Below are positions 37,635 through 50,184 of a stretch of DNA of 64,000 nucleotides, one piece after another (the stretch's first letter is position 1; each line of letters opens with the position of its first letter). The translations under genes and the position numbers were made by a program. Origin of the DNA: Oscarella lobularis (lineage: Eukaryota > Porifera > Homoscleromorpha > Homosclerophorida > Oscarellidae); assembly GCF_947507565.1 (NCBI RefSeq), contig NC_089175.1, positions 620,001-684,000 on the forward strand, written 5' to 3'. Under the pieces are notes generated by a model. The model was not told where the DNA came from and did not search any database. It saw nothing but the letters and a program-made list of their open reading frames with translations.

Positions 37635-38521
37635 TTAGACAGAAACTCCGTAGACGTAATTCAAGAGGATCGAAGCTGGGTCGGCAAATTTGCTTGCAGC
37701 CAACTACAAACACCGCACGAATTCAAATACTAAATATTCGTCAATTTGAAAACTCACGGCTTCAAGAAAACGACTTGGAGGCATCATTTCCAAAGGAGCA
37801 AGAGACGAACAGGCGGCCGGCTTGTGGAACACGGATGTAGTACTAAGTGGCTCGTAGGAAAGATTGAGTTGCAATTCTGCATCCATACGCTGCAACGCTG
37901 GTTTCGCATCGCCGTGAAAATTAGTCAAAGCAGATACAACCGACTGGCAATTGTCATTCACAAGAGCAACATAAATTTGTGCATCTCCCGTGTCGTCCGT
38001 AGCACTAAAGTAATAGCCACTCAATTCGTCGCCAGCCAGAGAAATATTGCCAAGAAATTTAGCTTTTATGCAAAAACAGCTTTAATTAATTAATTAGTTG
38101 ATTTAAGTGCTACCTTTCGTCAGACAGTTTGTATACGGAATGTTGGGCAAAGTGGTCTGGTAACACTTATTATTTACGACCACGTAACAGCCGAGCTGCA
38201 AAATTTATGCCAGTGTCACGTGACGTCTGACCCTTGATCCTTCTCCTCACTTACATTTTTCGTATTGCACTGTAGGAACTCTTCAAACGTATCTCCCTCT
38301 ACGACCGATACTGTTCCATTGAAAACAAATCCGGGGATTTTCCAGTCAAAATAGCCGGTAAATTTCGTGATCTGAAAGTTTCCGGTCGAATTGAAGACGA
38401 GCGCCTGGAGCCAGCTCGAGCTGAACTGGTACGCTTCGGGCACGCAACAATTAGCGTTCGCCCGGCTGGAGCCGACGGCGAGCAGACAAAGAACAACGGC
38501 CACGACTCGACTGAAAAACAT
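37635..38521 (-). CDS. Ependymin-related secreted protein, copy A
   Basis: Four exons (38521-38255, 38195-38114, 38062-37758, 37703-37635) close in frame to 240 aa. A signal peptide (MFFSRVVAVVLCLLAVGSSR, cut near ANA) is followed by the ependymin pattern: CCVPEAYQF, an aromatic-rich FTGYFDWKIPGFVFNG, EFLQCNTKNLGCYVVVNNKC, NCLTK, DNCQSVVS, then LNLSYEPLSTTSVFHKPAAC, comparable to the DIQLGIKDPSVFTPPSTC block of human EPDR1. Several N-glycosylation sequons are present. The last exon ends YVYGVSV. Ependymin-related proteins are secreted, bind lipid or matrix and are expanded in many invertebrates; the exact role is unknown. An upstream in-frame ATG (38533) is possible. It lies between furry (193 bp away) and copy B. 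Confidence 0.85.
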
Positions 38522-38587
38522 CTCTCTCTGCATGCGCACAACAAAATCACGTGTACTCTTCCCGGCCCCCCGGATTGAGTATAAAAC

Positions 38588-38652
38588 CCTGTTTGATGTG
38601 CCAAAGAAATGACACCTGATCAATTAAATCGGGCGTCTTCTCCCTTTTGAAG
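38588..38652 (-). pseudogene. Fragment of furry coding sequence
   Basis: The plus strand matches two furry segments joined with the intervening ~120 bp missing: 38588-38603 equals furry 36768-36783, and 38612-38652 resembles 36905-36942, where the minus strand encodes QKGEDARF. No open furry frame extends beyond it. It is a by-product of the tandem duplication and lies in the promoter region of ependymin-related copy A. Confidence 0.8.
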
Positions 38653-38696
38653 TTGTTTCTGCAATGACAACATTAAACGAATAAATAATTTAATAA

Positions 38697-38730
<34 letters not shown>

Positions 38731-38926
38731 GCTTCCGACATCCTTTACTGAGCCCCGGATCAGCTCGTAGAGCTCTTCGCAGAGTAGAGACGACGACCTG
38801 TGGTGCATAATTTGAATTTTTCTAGAGCGCGTGCAACCGACTTGAGAACAACAGGACAGCTCTGTAGCAAAAAATATAAGAAAAAACAATCAAGAAACAA
38901 ACCGGAAAAAACGCATTTCAAAAAAG

Positions 38927-39798
38927 TTAGACAGACACTCCGTAGACGTAATTCAAGAGGATCGAAGCTGGGTCGGCAAATTTGCTTGCAGCCAACTACA
39001 AACAAATTCAAATACTATATATCCGTCAATTGAAAACTCACGGCTTCAAGAAAACGAGGCTTGGTTTCCAAAGGAACGAGAGACGAACAGGCAGCCGGCT
39101 TGTGGAACACGGACGTCGTACTAAGTGGCTCGTAGGAAAGATTGAGTTGCAATTCTGCGTCCAAATGCTCCAACATTGGTTTCGTATCACCGTGATAATT
39201 AAGTACAGCAGATACAACCGCCTGGCAATTCCCATCCACAAGAGAAACATAATATTGTGCATCTCCTGTGGTGTCAGTACCATTATAGGAATAGGCACTC
39301 AATTCGTCGCCGGCCAGAGAAATATTACCAAGAAAGTTGTCTTTTATGCAAAAAACAAATTTATTTAAAATTAGACTACATTCTAATGCTGAGTTGCGCA
39401 CCTTTCGTCAGACAGTTTGAATACGGAATGTTGGGCAAAGTCATCTCGGAACACTTACCATTTAAGACTATGTAACAGCCGAGCTGCAAATGCCAGTGTC
39501 ACGTGGACGTATGACCCTTGATCCCCGCCCCTCTTACATTTTTCGTATTGCACTGTATGAACTCTTCGTACGATTCGCCCTGTAAAATCGATACTGATCC
39601 GTTGAAAACGAATCCGGGAATTTTCCAGTCGAAGTAGGCCGCAAATCTCGCGATCTGGAATTGTCCGGTCAAATTGAAAATGACCGCCTGGAGCCAGTTC
39701 GAGTCGAACTGGTACGTTTCGGGTGCGCAACAAGTAGCGTTCACCCGGCTCGAGCTGAAGGCGAGCAGACAAAGAACAACGGCCACGACTCGGAACAT
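38927..39798 (-). CDS. Ependymin-related secreted protein, copy B
   Basis: Exons 39798-39538, 39483-39402, 39340-39042 and 38995-38927 give 236 aa with the same intron positions and phases as copy A. Signal peptide MFRVVAVVLCLLAFSSSR; mature start near CCAPETYQF. The conserved cysteines, the LNLSYEPLSTTSVFHKPAAC block and the C-terminal LAAS...YVYGVSV are kept; differences cluster in the first exon and in the middle of exon 3 (SYNGTDTTGDAQYYVSLVDG versus YFSATDDTGDAQIYVALVND). No frameshift or premature stop, so both copies look functional. INTS2 ends 156 bp upstream. Confidence 0.85.
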
Positions 39799-39954
39799 CT
39801 CTCTCTCTCTCTCTCTCTTGCAACAAATCACGTGTACTCTTTCTCACGTGGTGCAATTTAGATTTCCCCGGATTGGGGGTTAATTTTCAACATGCTAAAA
39901 AGTTAAAATTTGTAGTCAGGTGCCGCGATTTGTATCTACAGTACTTCTTCGTTT

Positions 39955-42900
39955 TCAACTGACATTAGTCATTTCAGCAAGAACACTTTGAATCATACGC
40001 ATCGTAATCTGAACCGATTCTTTTTCCGCCGATTTCAGTCGACGTTCCTCCCTCCTATATTTCGCTCGTCGCCGCGCGACTCCGCCCGTCGCCGCCGCGC
40101 TTGCGACCGAGACGGCCAGCGTGGAGTTGGCCACGCGAAGTAGCAATCCAACTACGTCGCAATTCAACGACGGAAAGGCGCGATGCATGTGTATCAAAGC
40201 GGGGACAACCGATTGAAAAAAATCGAAAAGCTGATCGGTGGTGAGCACGTGCGCGAGCGACGACATGTGACTGATGCATTGCTGGGCGACGGATAGAGAT
40301 TTGGGTAGGGGATAATAGACGCACAGTTGAGAGGCCAAGTGAATGGCAAAGAGCTAAGATAGATACAAAAAGACGACCGATTAATTTAAAAAAAGGGAAT
40401 TTACCTTTTTTTCGAGTTGATTTTGGGAGAGTAATTCGGGAAGAAAATCGAGACATATGTGCATGGACGGTATCCCGCATATAACGGCCGGTAAAAGTTC
40501 CGTTGGATAACCCTAGAGGAAATAAAACGCGATAAAGAGACACCAAGGGAAAAATTTCCATCCTAAATTGCCTGAAATTGCACGAGTTTGGCCAATTTTG
40601 CGTCGGCTATAAAAGACCGATGCAAGAAACCGCCAATCAAGCATTGAATTTCTCGAAGATCGCTCAGCTGTAGAGTCGATATGTCCTGTGCCACGCACGC
40701 AATCAAATCTGTTGATTACACGCGTGTTGCACGCATCTCTTACCTGATGCTCGTTTGGCAGGGGAAGGCAGATCTCGAGTAGGAGCTGCGCGACGGCGCT
40801 CTTCTGCGTTTGAATCAGCGACTCGATGAGCTCGCCTTTTGCCATGATGTCCTTCTGATTGCTCAACGACGAGAAATAGGATTCGGACGCGTCCAAGTAG
40901 CCGCGGAGAATGTGAAGGAAGATCTCGAAAAGTGGAGGACATCTGCCCTCGACAACAAAATAATTAATTAGAAAAAACGTGACAATTTATTATACGCGAA
41001 CCTGAAAATTCTCTCGTCGCATTTCAGTACAATTAGAGGATCGATAGTGAGATATTTATCCGGTGGCGATAGGGCGGCGAGAGAAGAAGACAGGGGAAGT
41101 GGCTGGAACGCTGCTACAGTGTGCAGCCACAATCTAAGAAGAGAAAGCATTCGGTCAAATAAAAAATCCACAATTTTCGTCATTAATTAACCTTCTTGGT
41201 ATCAGGGTATTCAAGGCAAACCAGAGATGATTGGCTAAATTCTGCAGATGACGAGGCGTGCCTGGATCAAGTAGCTTGGAAAACGAACTGACAATTGACT
41301 CCACGTGCGGAATCAATTGAAGAGGAGAAAGTCGAGAAAAATGCCTCAAATTTTTCTCTACGTCATTTCCGGAAACAATAACTTCCATCGTACATTCTAA
41401 ACCACCGTCTCGACAATTTCATTACATTATTCTTCTTATTTCAGTAACCTTTATTATTATTAGTATTGATCCAAGGCGATTTTCGTCGTCTCTGCAGAGC
41501 AGACATAAAACCGCATTCCTCGACGGCCAGCCAATCGTTGACGAGACAAAGATGAGGCAAGTGCGTGCGAACCATAGAGACAAGTCGCGGATAGAGCTCC
41601 TCATAATGACCGACGTGCCGTCGCGATATGAGAAGAAGTCGTTTGACCGGAATGACGTTCACAAGGAGAGAAGGATCTAGAGACGTTTTCGTGAAAACGT
41701 CGCCACCTGATAAATCACCAAAATTATTATTAATTAATTAATTAATTAATTTTTCAATTAATCGATTAATTTCATAATTAATTTTCAATTAATCGATTAA
41801 TTTAATTTAAATAAATAAATAATTCTCAGTTGATTACTTTCGAGAGATAAAACGTATTGCAAGATGAGAAGATGAGGTGTGACATCAGCTGGCAGACGAC
41901 CGCTATCGAAAAAGGAGGCGATTTCTTGACGCGAGAAGCCGCCGCCGCCCCAAGTCGGCTTCGAAGAAGCGGCGGACGTTTTTACAAGTTCAACGAATTC
42001 GTTGACAAGCTGAGGCATGATTGGATGTATAGGACGACAGCACGTTCGTATTTGCCCAAGAATCCAATCCTAAATAAATAAATAAATGAATAAATAAATA
42101 TCGTAAGTATTTATTACCTTGATTGGTAGAGTGTGCTTCACGCCGGCAAAGGCGCTTGACGTCAATAGAAGATGATAACAGTGAGCGGGAAGAACGCCCG
42201 TGACGTCAGCATTTAAATTTGGCGTCACAGGCATGGTAACCACTTGAGATGACAGTACCTATAGTACGGTATATTAATTAATTAAGTGTGACCATGGCAA
42301 CGTTTTGTCGCTTTTTAATTCACCTCGTTCGGAAGGACGTCTTGTACAAACATTATTTTGAGTCCTATGAGACCTCCAGTTCGAACGTGACCCTAGACAG
42401 TTATTTAATTAATTAATTTATTTATTTATTCATTCACGTGACTGACTTTCATATTTAGCACGGATTCGACCAGTTGCGCAATAGACTCAAATTGGCCGTT
42501 ATGAAAGTGAATGCCAATGAGAGTAAGCAATTTGGTGTAAGACAACTCGACGTCACAATTCTGCCTTCTCACAAAACTATATATATATATATGCATACTG
42601 ATAGGTCGCGTGTATGAAATGTACCTATGAAGATCGGACTGTTTCTTAGCCAAACGTTGAAGCCAATTCACTATGCGAGCATTGCGATTCGAATCACTTT
42701 TCGATACGAAAAAAAAAATTATCGCCGTGACTAGAGATCGTTTCTTCTTACCTCGCCAATAGAGGACAGACCATGAGAAGGCAAATCGACGACTCGACGA
42801 ATCGCACCGCAACCGGACTCTCCACTTCCGCGGGGGGCGGACACCACGCGAACATACGCGTCAAATTATCGGCCGACTCCGTCCCAAGATGATAACCCGT

Positions 42901-44330
42901 CATTCCGACGAGAGCGCAGAACAAGCGAACGAGCGCACACGCGCGATAAAGATCGACATTCGCATAGACTCTCTTCTCCGCCTCGAGAAGCAGCCACGTC
43001 TTTACGACGTCGTCGAGAAACTGTAGCAACGTTTCAAAGCTCGTCGTCGTTGCGTCGCTGAACACGTGACTCTCCTGTTTCTGTTTTTTGACGCGTCGTC
43101 GCGACGATTGGATGTAGGCGACGAACCAGTCTTTCGTCGACGAGTCGGAATCGAAAAGAAGCGCGCAGAAGAAAAGAATGACGTCGAATGAGGAGGAGTT
43201 GTCGTCATTGCGATTAACATTATAGTAATCGATGGTGAGAAAGACGACGAGGCTGGGAAGAGTGAGAAGAGAGAGGGCGCGCTCTCGAATCGACAGACAG
43301 CCGGCCGGGCACAGATTTCCCAATAGTCGAAGCGATTTTATCCGCGCTTGACCTTCCGCGGAAAATTCGTCCAATGCGGCGTCCGCGGAAGAAAGTAGAA
43401 TCGTTGCAACTTTTATCATTAAATGTCATTGAGGAAATCGAATTAAGTGTTGCTTACCTTGGTTGAATTTTTCTGGCTGATTGCCAACGAGGTAGCTGAT
43501 GAGCGAAGGGCCGGCTTTCGCTCTTAGAAGTGCTCGGATGAGAGTTTCCAGATCAAAGAGATTGGGCAATTCTATGGAGAGAGAAAACGCGCTCAATTTT
43601 TCTGATAAATGGTATCCAGATAACTAATTATGTATACCTGCTGCGGCTAGGCAAATGATATCCGCCACTTGGTTGAGAAAAGCCTCGTTTTCGAACAATT
43701 CGCAAGAGTACGGGCAAAATGATGACGGAAACGTCTAAGAATATATATATATATAAGATAATTTGACTAATCTTTATGAATTATTTGTACTTGTAAAGAA
43801 GCACGTGCCAATTCGCTCAGAACGAGACGCATTTTATTCTGCGCACTCAAATCGCCCGCTTCCGCTTCGGCATTTTCGAAATCCAACGCCAATTTCGACG
43901 ATTTCGATTCGACAAAGACTCCGCCTCCGTCGACGGCGCCGCCGCCGCCGCCGCCGCCGCGCGACGGCACGAACGAGAGCGATTTCTTCTGTTCGTCGCG
44001 ACTCTTTCGAATGTCGACGTTCAACTGCGGAAAATCGACTTGCAGAAACCCGACGATCGAATTCACGATTTCGATTCCGGATAGAATGCATAGAATCTCC
44101 TTTTGGCTGCTGTGCCACGCCGCCGACTCGTCGTCCTCGTCGTCGCCGTCGCCGTCGCCGCTGCCCGGCGTTTGACACAAGGCCATGCGAACTAGACAGG
44201 GCAAAAAAGGACGCACGCGTCGCATCCCGTTCTCGTCGGAAAGAGCGACGCGTGCAAAGTCCGATATTGCGCCGTCGCGCAATAGGCGAAATAGGCGACT
44301 ATCGACCGGGTCTAATGAGTCGCTGTTCAT
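39955..44330 (-). CDS. INTS2: Integrator complex subunit 2
   Basis: INTS2 is a core subunit of Integrator, which cleaves snRNA and paused Pol II transcripts in the nucleus. The start MNSDSLDPVDSRLFRLLRDG (44330) leads into RRVRPFLPCLVRMALCQTPG and ILCILSGIEIVNSIVGFLQV, close to human INTS2 (LLLPCLVRMALCAPAD, LSGVEAVNSIVALLSV). Further blocks: KMRLVLSELARASLQ, ALVRLFCALVGMTGYHLGTE, FVESSICLLMVCPLLA, HVGHYEELYPRLVSMVRTHL with LCLVNDWLAVEE, ARHLQNLANHLWFALNTLIPRR-like and YLTIDPLIVLKCDERIFR, AVAQLLLEICLPLPNE, then VYYPLPKSLSVAQQCISHMS and a Thr-Asn-Val-Ser terminus. Stop at 39955-39957. A polyglycine insert (43.95 kb) is lineage-specific. Confidence 0.93.
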
Positions 44331-44414
44331 TGGTCAAACGACGAAGAGACTTGAGGAAGGAAGAGAAGTTAGCGCGCGCAGAATTATCCCTTATACGGCA
44401 ATATTTTTTAATTT

Positions 44415-46364
<1,950 letters not shown>

Positions 46365-46501
46365 CTCTCGTCGGTAAACGGGCGTACTTAACGCACGCGA
46401 AGCGACACTTCTCTCTCTCACGTCACGTGTTGGGCTCCTCCTCTTTCCCACTTCCGAAACTTGTTACATCTGTTTTTTGATTCGAGTCCTCTCTTTGGAA
46501 G
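46365..46501. promoter_or_regulatory. 137-bp bidirectional promoter, TTLL1 / GRXCR
   Basis: The interval between the two start codons holds TCACGTCACGTG (overlapping CRE-like and E-box sequence near 46418-46431) and pyrimidine-rich stretches. Both genes have links to cilia or stereocilia in vertebrates; no clear RFX X-box was seen. Confidence 0.6.
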
Positions 46502-47447
46502 ATGAGTGACGTGCGAGACGACGATTTGGCAGCCGAAGAGGAAGACGACGAGATGACGCGATTGAGTTACGTGGGCAAACGCGATTTGGGCAGTCCGGGT
46601 CAAATACGCGAAAAAAACATCGTCAGTCGAACGGGAACAATACGGGGAGTAAAAAATCGCGTTCGCGCCGGCATTGCAAACTACGAGGGCAACAGAAAAC
46701 AAAGCGAAAGCGCAAAGAAGGTAAAGTAGGCGTGTCCAACGACTCCGCCCGCAAAGCGAACCCGTATAAAAATGAAACTATATATCTATTATCAGTACGT
46801 CGCGACAGAAAACGGAAAGATCGTTGTCTACACGACGAGCATGAAAGCGGTGCGAGACACAATGGAACAGTGTGCCTACGTGAAACGACTCTTTCAAAAT
46901 ATGATGCTTCAAGTGGAGGAACGCGACATATTTATGAATGCACACTATCAATCTGAACTGGAAGAGCGACTAGAGACCCAAGCTGTATCTGTGCCCCAAG
47001 TCTTTATCAACGGCCAACTAATGGGGGTATTAAACAATTAATTATTTAAGCCAATGTTAATTAACTAATTTATCTATTTATTTATAAGGGTGCAGAAAAA
47101 CTAGAGCAGCTCAATGAAACGGGAGAACTAAAGCAGCTACTCGCTGATTTTGAAGTGAGAACTAATAATAATAATAGATAAATATATATTGCATTTGGGT
47201 TGGAGCCCAAATTAATTAGATGTGCTTTCTGTTTACTCACTTGTTCTCTCTTTCTCTCTCTCTTCCCTTCTAGCACATTGATCCGAGTCACGTGTGCGAA
47301 ATGTGCGGCGGCCACAAGTTTATTTCGTGCACGCAATGTTCTGGAAGTAAAAAAGGCGTAAGAAACAATTTTGCCATGCTGAGATGCACGGCGTGCAACG
47401 AAGCGGGACTCATGAAGTGTCCCATGTGCAGTTACCCCACATGTTGA
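46502..47447 (+). CDS. Glutaredoxin domain-containing cysteine-rich protein (GRXCR1/2-like)
   Basis: Four exons (46502-46720, 46796-47026, 47089-47154, 47274-47447) give 229 aa. An acidic N-terminus (MSDVRDDDLAAEEEDDEMTR) is followed by a glutaredoxin-like domain: KIVVYTTSMKAVRDTMEQCA, YVKRLFQNMMLQVEERDIFM, SVPQVFINGQLMGGAEKLEQ, then a Cys-rich zinc-binding tail with four CxxC pairs (CEMCGG, CTQCSG, CTACNE, CPMCS). This is the GRXCR architecture; in vertebrates GRXCR1 shapes hair-cell stereocilia. The usual glutaredoxin CPYC redox motif is replaced (no cysteine pair near the first strand), as in the family. Human GRXCR1 is 290 aa, so this protein is shorter at the N-terminus. It ends 80 bp from the PCIF1 stop. 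Confidence 0.85.
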
Positions 47448-47527
47448 TATTGTTAATACTCTTTTCCCTCTCTCCCTCCTTTTCTGTGTCTCTATTTTTT
47501 ATCTATGCCTCTTGTAAGATAATACAC

Positions 47528-50091
47528 TCAATTCTGCTTGGGATTCTCCGTGCAAATTCTTGCGACCATGGCAACGCGATCTTCGGTGGGCCCCCACTTA
47601 TCGAAACCGGCATCGTTTTGCAAAAAGAATATCAGCGTTCCGCAGTACGCCCGGAAGTGCAGGTCCTCCCTAAGAAAACATGAAGTCGAATTTAATTAAT
47701 TCAAATTAATATTGCCCAACGAACGGTTTGACTTCGTGTTGGAAACCAACGCGATAATAATGTTCTCCGCGAGGAAGCAAGAGTTGCTTTCTCTTGTATC
47801 TGTATCACGTGTTTCATACCCTAATTACCGATTAATTATTAATATATCACCTGCTACTTTCCAGTCGCGTCAACGCGGAAGTGGGAGGATCACGCCAATC
47901 CGGGAGAAAGATTATGAAAGATAGAGGAAGGCGGCTTGAGCCAAGCAATGCCTGAATTTTTTAAATTGCGTACGTATTTATTAATTTATTTATTTATTTC
48001 TACCTCGACGTGATCGACCATTGCCTCCATGAATTCCTCCTCGAAAGGAGGATTAATTTGAAAAGATCCACCCACGGGGTAGAATTGAAAAAACGGCCTT
48101 TAATTAAATAATTAATTAAAATAACCCCTCCCCATTATTTTCTTCGTATACCCTCTTGAGCCAAAATATCCGTCCGTGTCCGCAAACGCCGAACAATATT
48201 GACGGAAATAACAATTAAAGGGAGACGCGCACAACTCCATGGTGACGTCAAATTGAGCTTGCAACATTTTGAAGACGGCGACGGGAAGCGAACATTGAAA
48301 GGACGCGCCTTCGAGAGGATGAATCCCAAAGAGACACTATGGAATACCGTATCAAACTACATATCAATTTGCTATAATTAAATCTCGTGCCTTATATCTT
48401 GTCAGAAGACACCACACTCTCGTGTCGAATTCCATCAGATCTTCGTCTTCGGAGCAATGAATTCGATACAACATCTCCTACATAGACAGATAAATACAAC
48501 GTCTATTTCCAAAAATAATATATGTACAATACATACCAATTTATCAAAGTATAGTTGATGTATTAAATGACTAATATTGCCATAGGCCAAGTGCACGAGA
48601 TTGCCACTCTTTGCGACGCTCACAAGCGGAAGTGAGCACGGAAGCGAGCGATTTAATTTAATCTGATAACAGGGTCCCGAGTGTTCGGGTTCCCGGTACG
48701 CTTCCGCGCATGACGTCGAATTCAACCGGTAAACGTCTCGCTTGTAAGCGCGATTCTTTCCCGTTTCAATTAGCGACGACGACGACGGACTGTCGGGCGA
48801 AAGTTGAAACAGTTTACGATGATTCGCGACGATTTTCTTTCCCTCTTGATCGGCCAATTCGCACATTCTGCCGCAGACTTCCTTGACGCACGGCTCCATG
48901 AGCTCCTGAAGCAACGGTCCGCACTGCTTCTTTATATGCTCGAGATGATCCTATAATAAATATTTATCTATAAGATTCCTCAACAAAGCTTTGGTCTAAC
49001 AACTATAGAAATATTATTAATCTATAAGATTCCTCAACAAAACCTTGGCTTTACAATTATAGAAATACTTATCTTCCTATAATCTATAAGATTCCTCAAC
49101 AAGGCCTTGGTCTAACAACTATACAACTATACTAGTCTCTCTAATGACTATACCATAAAGTCTTCCTTTGTGTAACTCTGCGATCTTCTAATCCACTGGA
49201 ACGCCTCTTCCGTGCTCCACTTTATTATCTTTCTCTGTTTCATATTTCCGCCTTTTCGTTCCACCAATTTCTTCGCCGCATCCGCGTAGGCGATTAGATT
49301 TCGTTTCGCGTCCAGAATCGTTCGCGGTTCTTTGAGTCGCGCCGGCAAGTTGCCGCTGAGTTCCCGTAACATCGTCGTGGAGACGGGCGATTCGGTTAGC
49401 GCGGGGAAAAAGGGATCGCCGTGACAGCCAATCACTTTGCGTTCCAAAATCCATCGATTAAACGACTCACGTGGTTCATCAATACCTTTATAGAAAAATT
49501 AAGTAATTAGTATATATTTTTTAATTGCTGTACCTATTCTCGATTTGCACAATTCGGCGTATTTGTGTCTCAATTGAACAGCGGCAGTCGCTCGTTGAAC
49601 TTCAATATCCGGATGAGGTGGCAATAAATGCCGGAAGTGGCGTTGTTCTTCAAAGCAGGCGTCTATGTCGATAACGGCATTGCTGCAAGTGTCAATGTCC
49701 CACAGTAATCTAAAAGAAACTAAAATTGATTTTTTCGCATTTCTTTTCTGTATTAGTCGGAGGACCGGTGAGCTTCTAGGACTTGGGGATCGGCTTTTCG
49801 AATTATTTCGTCTGCCATGGCGTGGCACGTCACGTTGGGCTTCGTTTTCGCTACGAATTGAATTGTTTCGGGTGCCTCGCTTTCGTCCGTCTCCTCTTTG
49901 ATTTTTTTCGCCGGCGACGAGATGTCGTTATCGGGACTTTGGCTTCCTTCGAGTCGTTCGAGCTCTTCGAAGTGCCACACCGACTTTCCCGTGTGCTTGT
50001 TGAAGTAGTAGTTGCGATTTTGCGACTTGCTGAAGTGGATTTCCCACCCCTTTTCGCTCAACGAGGCGTCGAGAGAAGACTGAGACGCCAT
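47528..50091 (-). CDS. PCIF1: PCIF1/CAPAM, cap-specific adenosine N6-methyltransferase
   Basis: PCIF1 methylates the first transcribed adenosine of capped mRNA (m6Am) and binds phosphorylated Pol II CTD. The N-terminal WW domain is present ([20 protein letters not shown], then TGKSVWHF). Next come [14 protein letters not shown], the [20 protein letters not shown] helix, [39 protein letters not shown] and [20 protein letters not shown], all in human order. The catalytic NPPF motif is intact ([20 protein letters not shown]; codons 48043-48054). The C-terminus reads [20 protein letters not shown] and stops at 47528-47530. Start at 50091. One intron carries a three-copy tandem repeat (48967-49137). 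Confidence 0.95.
48967..49137. repeat. Three-copy tandem repeat in a PCIF1 intron
   Basis: Units start with TCTATAAGATTCCTCAACAA at 48967, 49021 and 49083 and continue with a CCTTGGTCTAACAACTATA-like part; unit lengths are about 54, 62 and 55 bp. The copies differ by a few substitutions and a short insertion, so the expansion is recent but not identical. Confidence 0.9.
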
Positions 50092-50184
50092 CTTAGGCTA
50101 CGCATGCGTCTAATTCAAACAACGTCACTGCCCTATACGTCACTACTCCAGCTTACAGTGTTGTACTCCGCGTTTTTTCTCTCC
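50092..50184. promoter_or_regulatory. 93-bp bidirectional promoter, PCIF1 / THNSL2
   Basis: Contains the palindrome ACGCATGCGT (50100-50109, close to an NRF1-type site) and two ACGTCAC CRE half-site elements (50122-50128 and 50137-50143). No TATA box. Confidence 0.65.

Noticed and set aside
38700-38760. Origin or regulatory AATA repeat
   Set aside because: Simple AAAT/AATA filler of the kind present in almost every intron of this window.
49021-49137. CRISPR array
   Set aside because: Only three imperfect direct repeats without spacer structure, in a eukaryotic intron.
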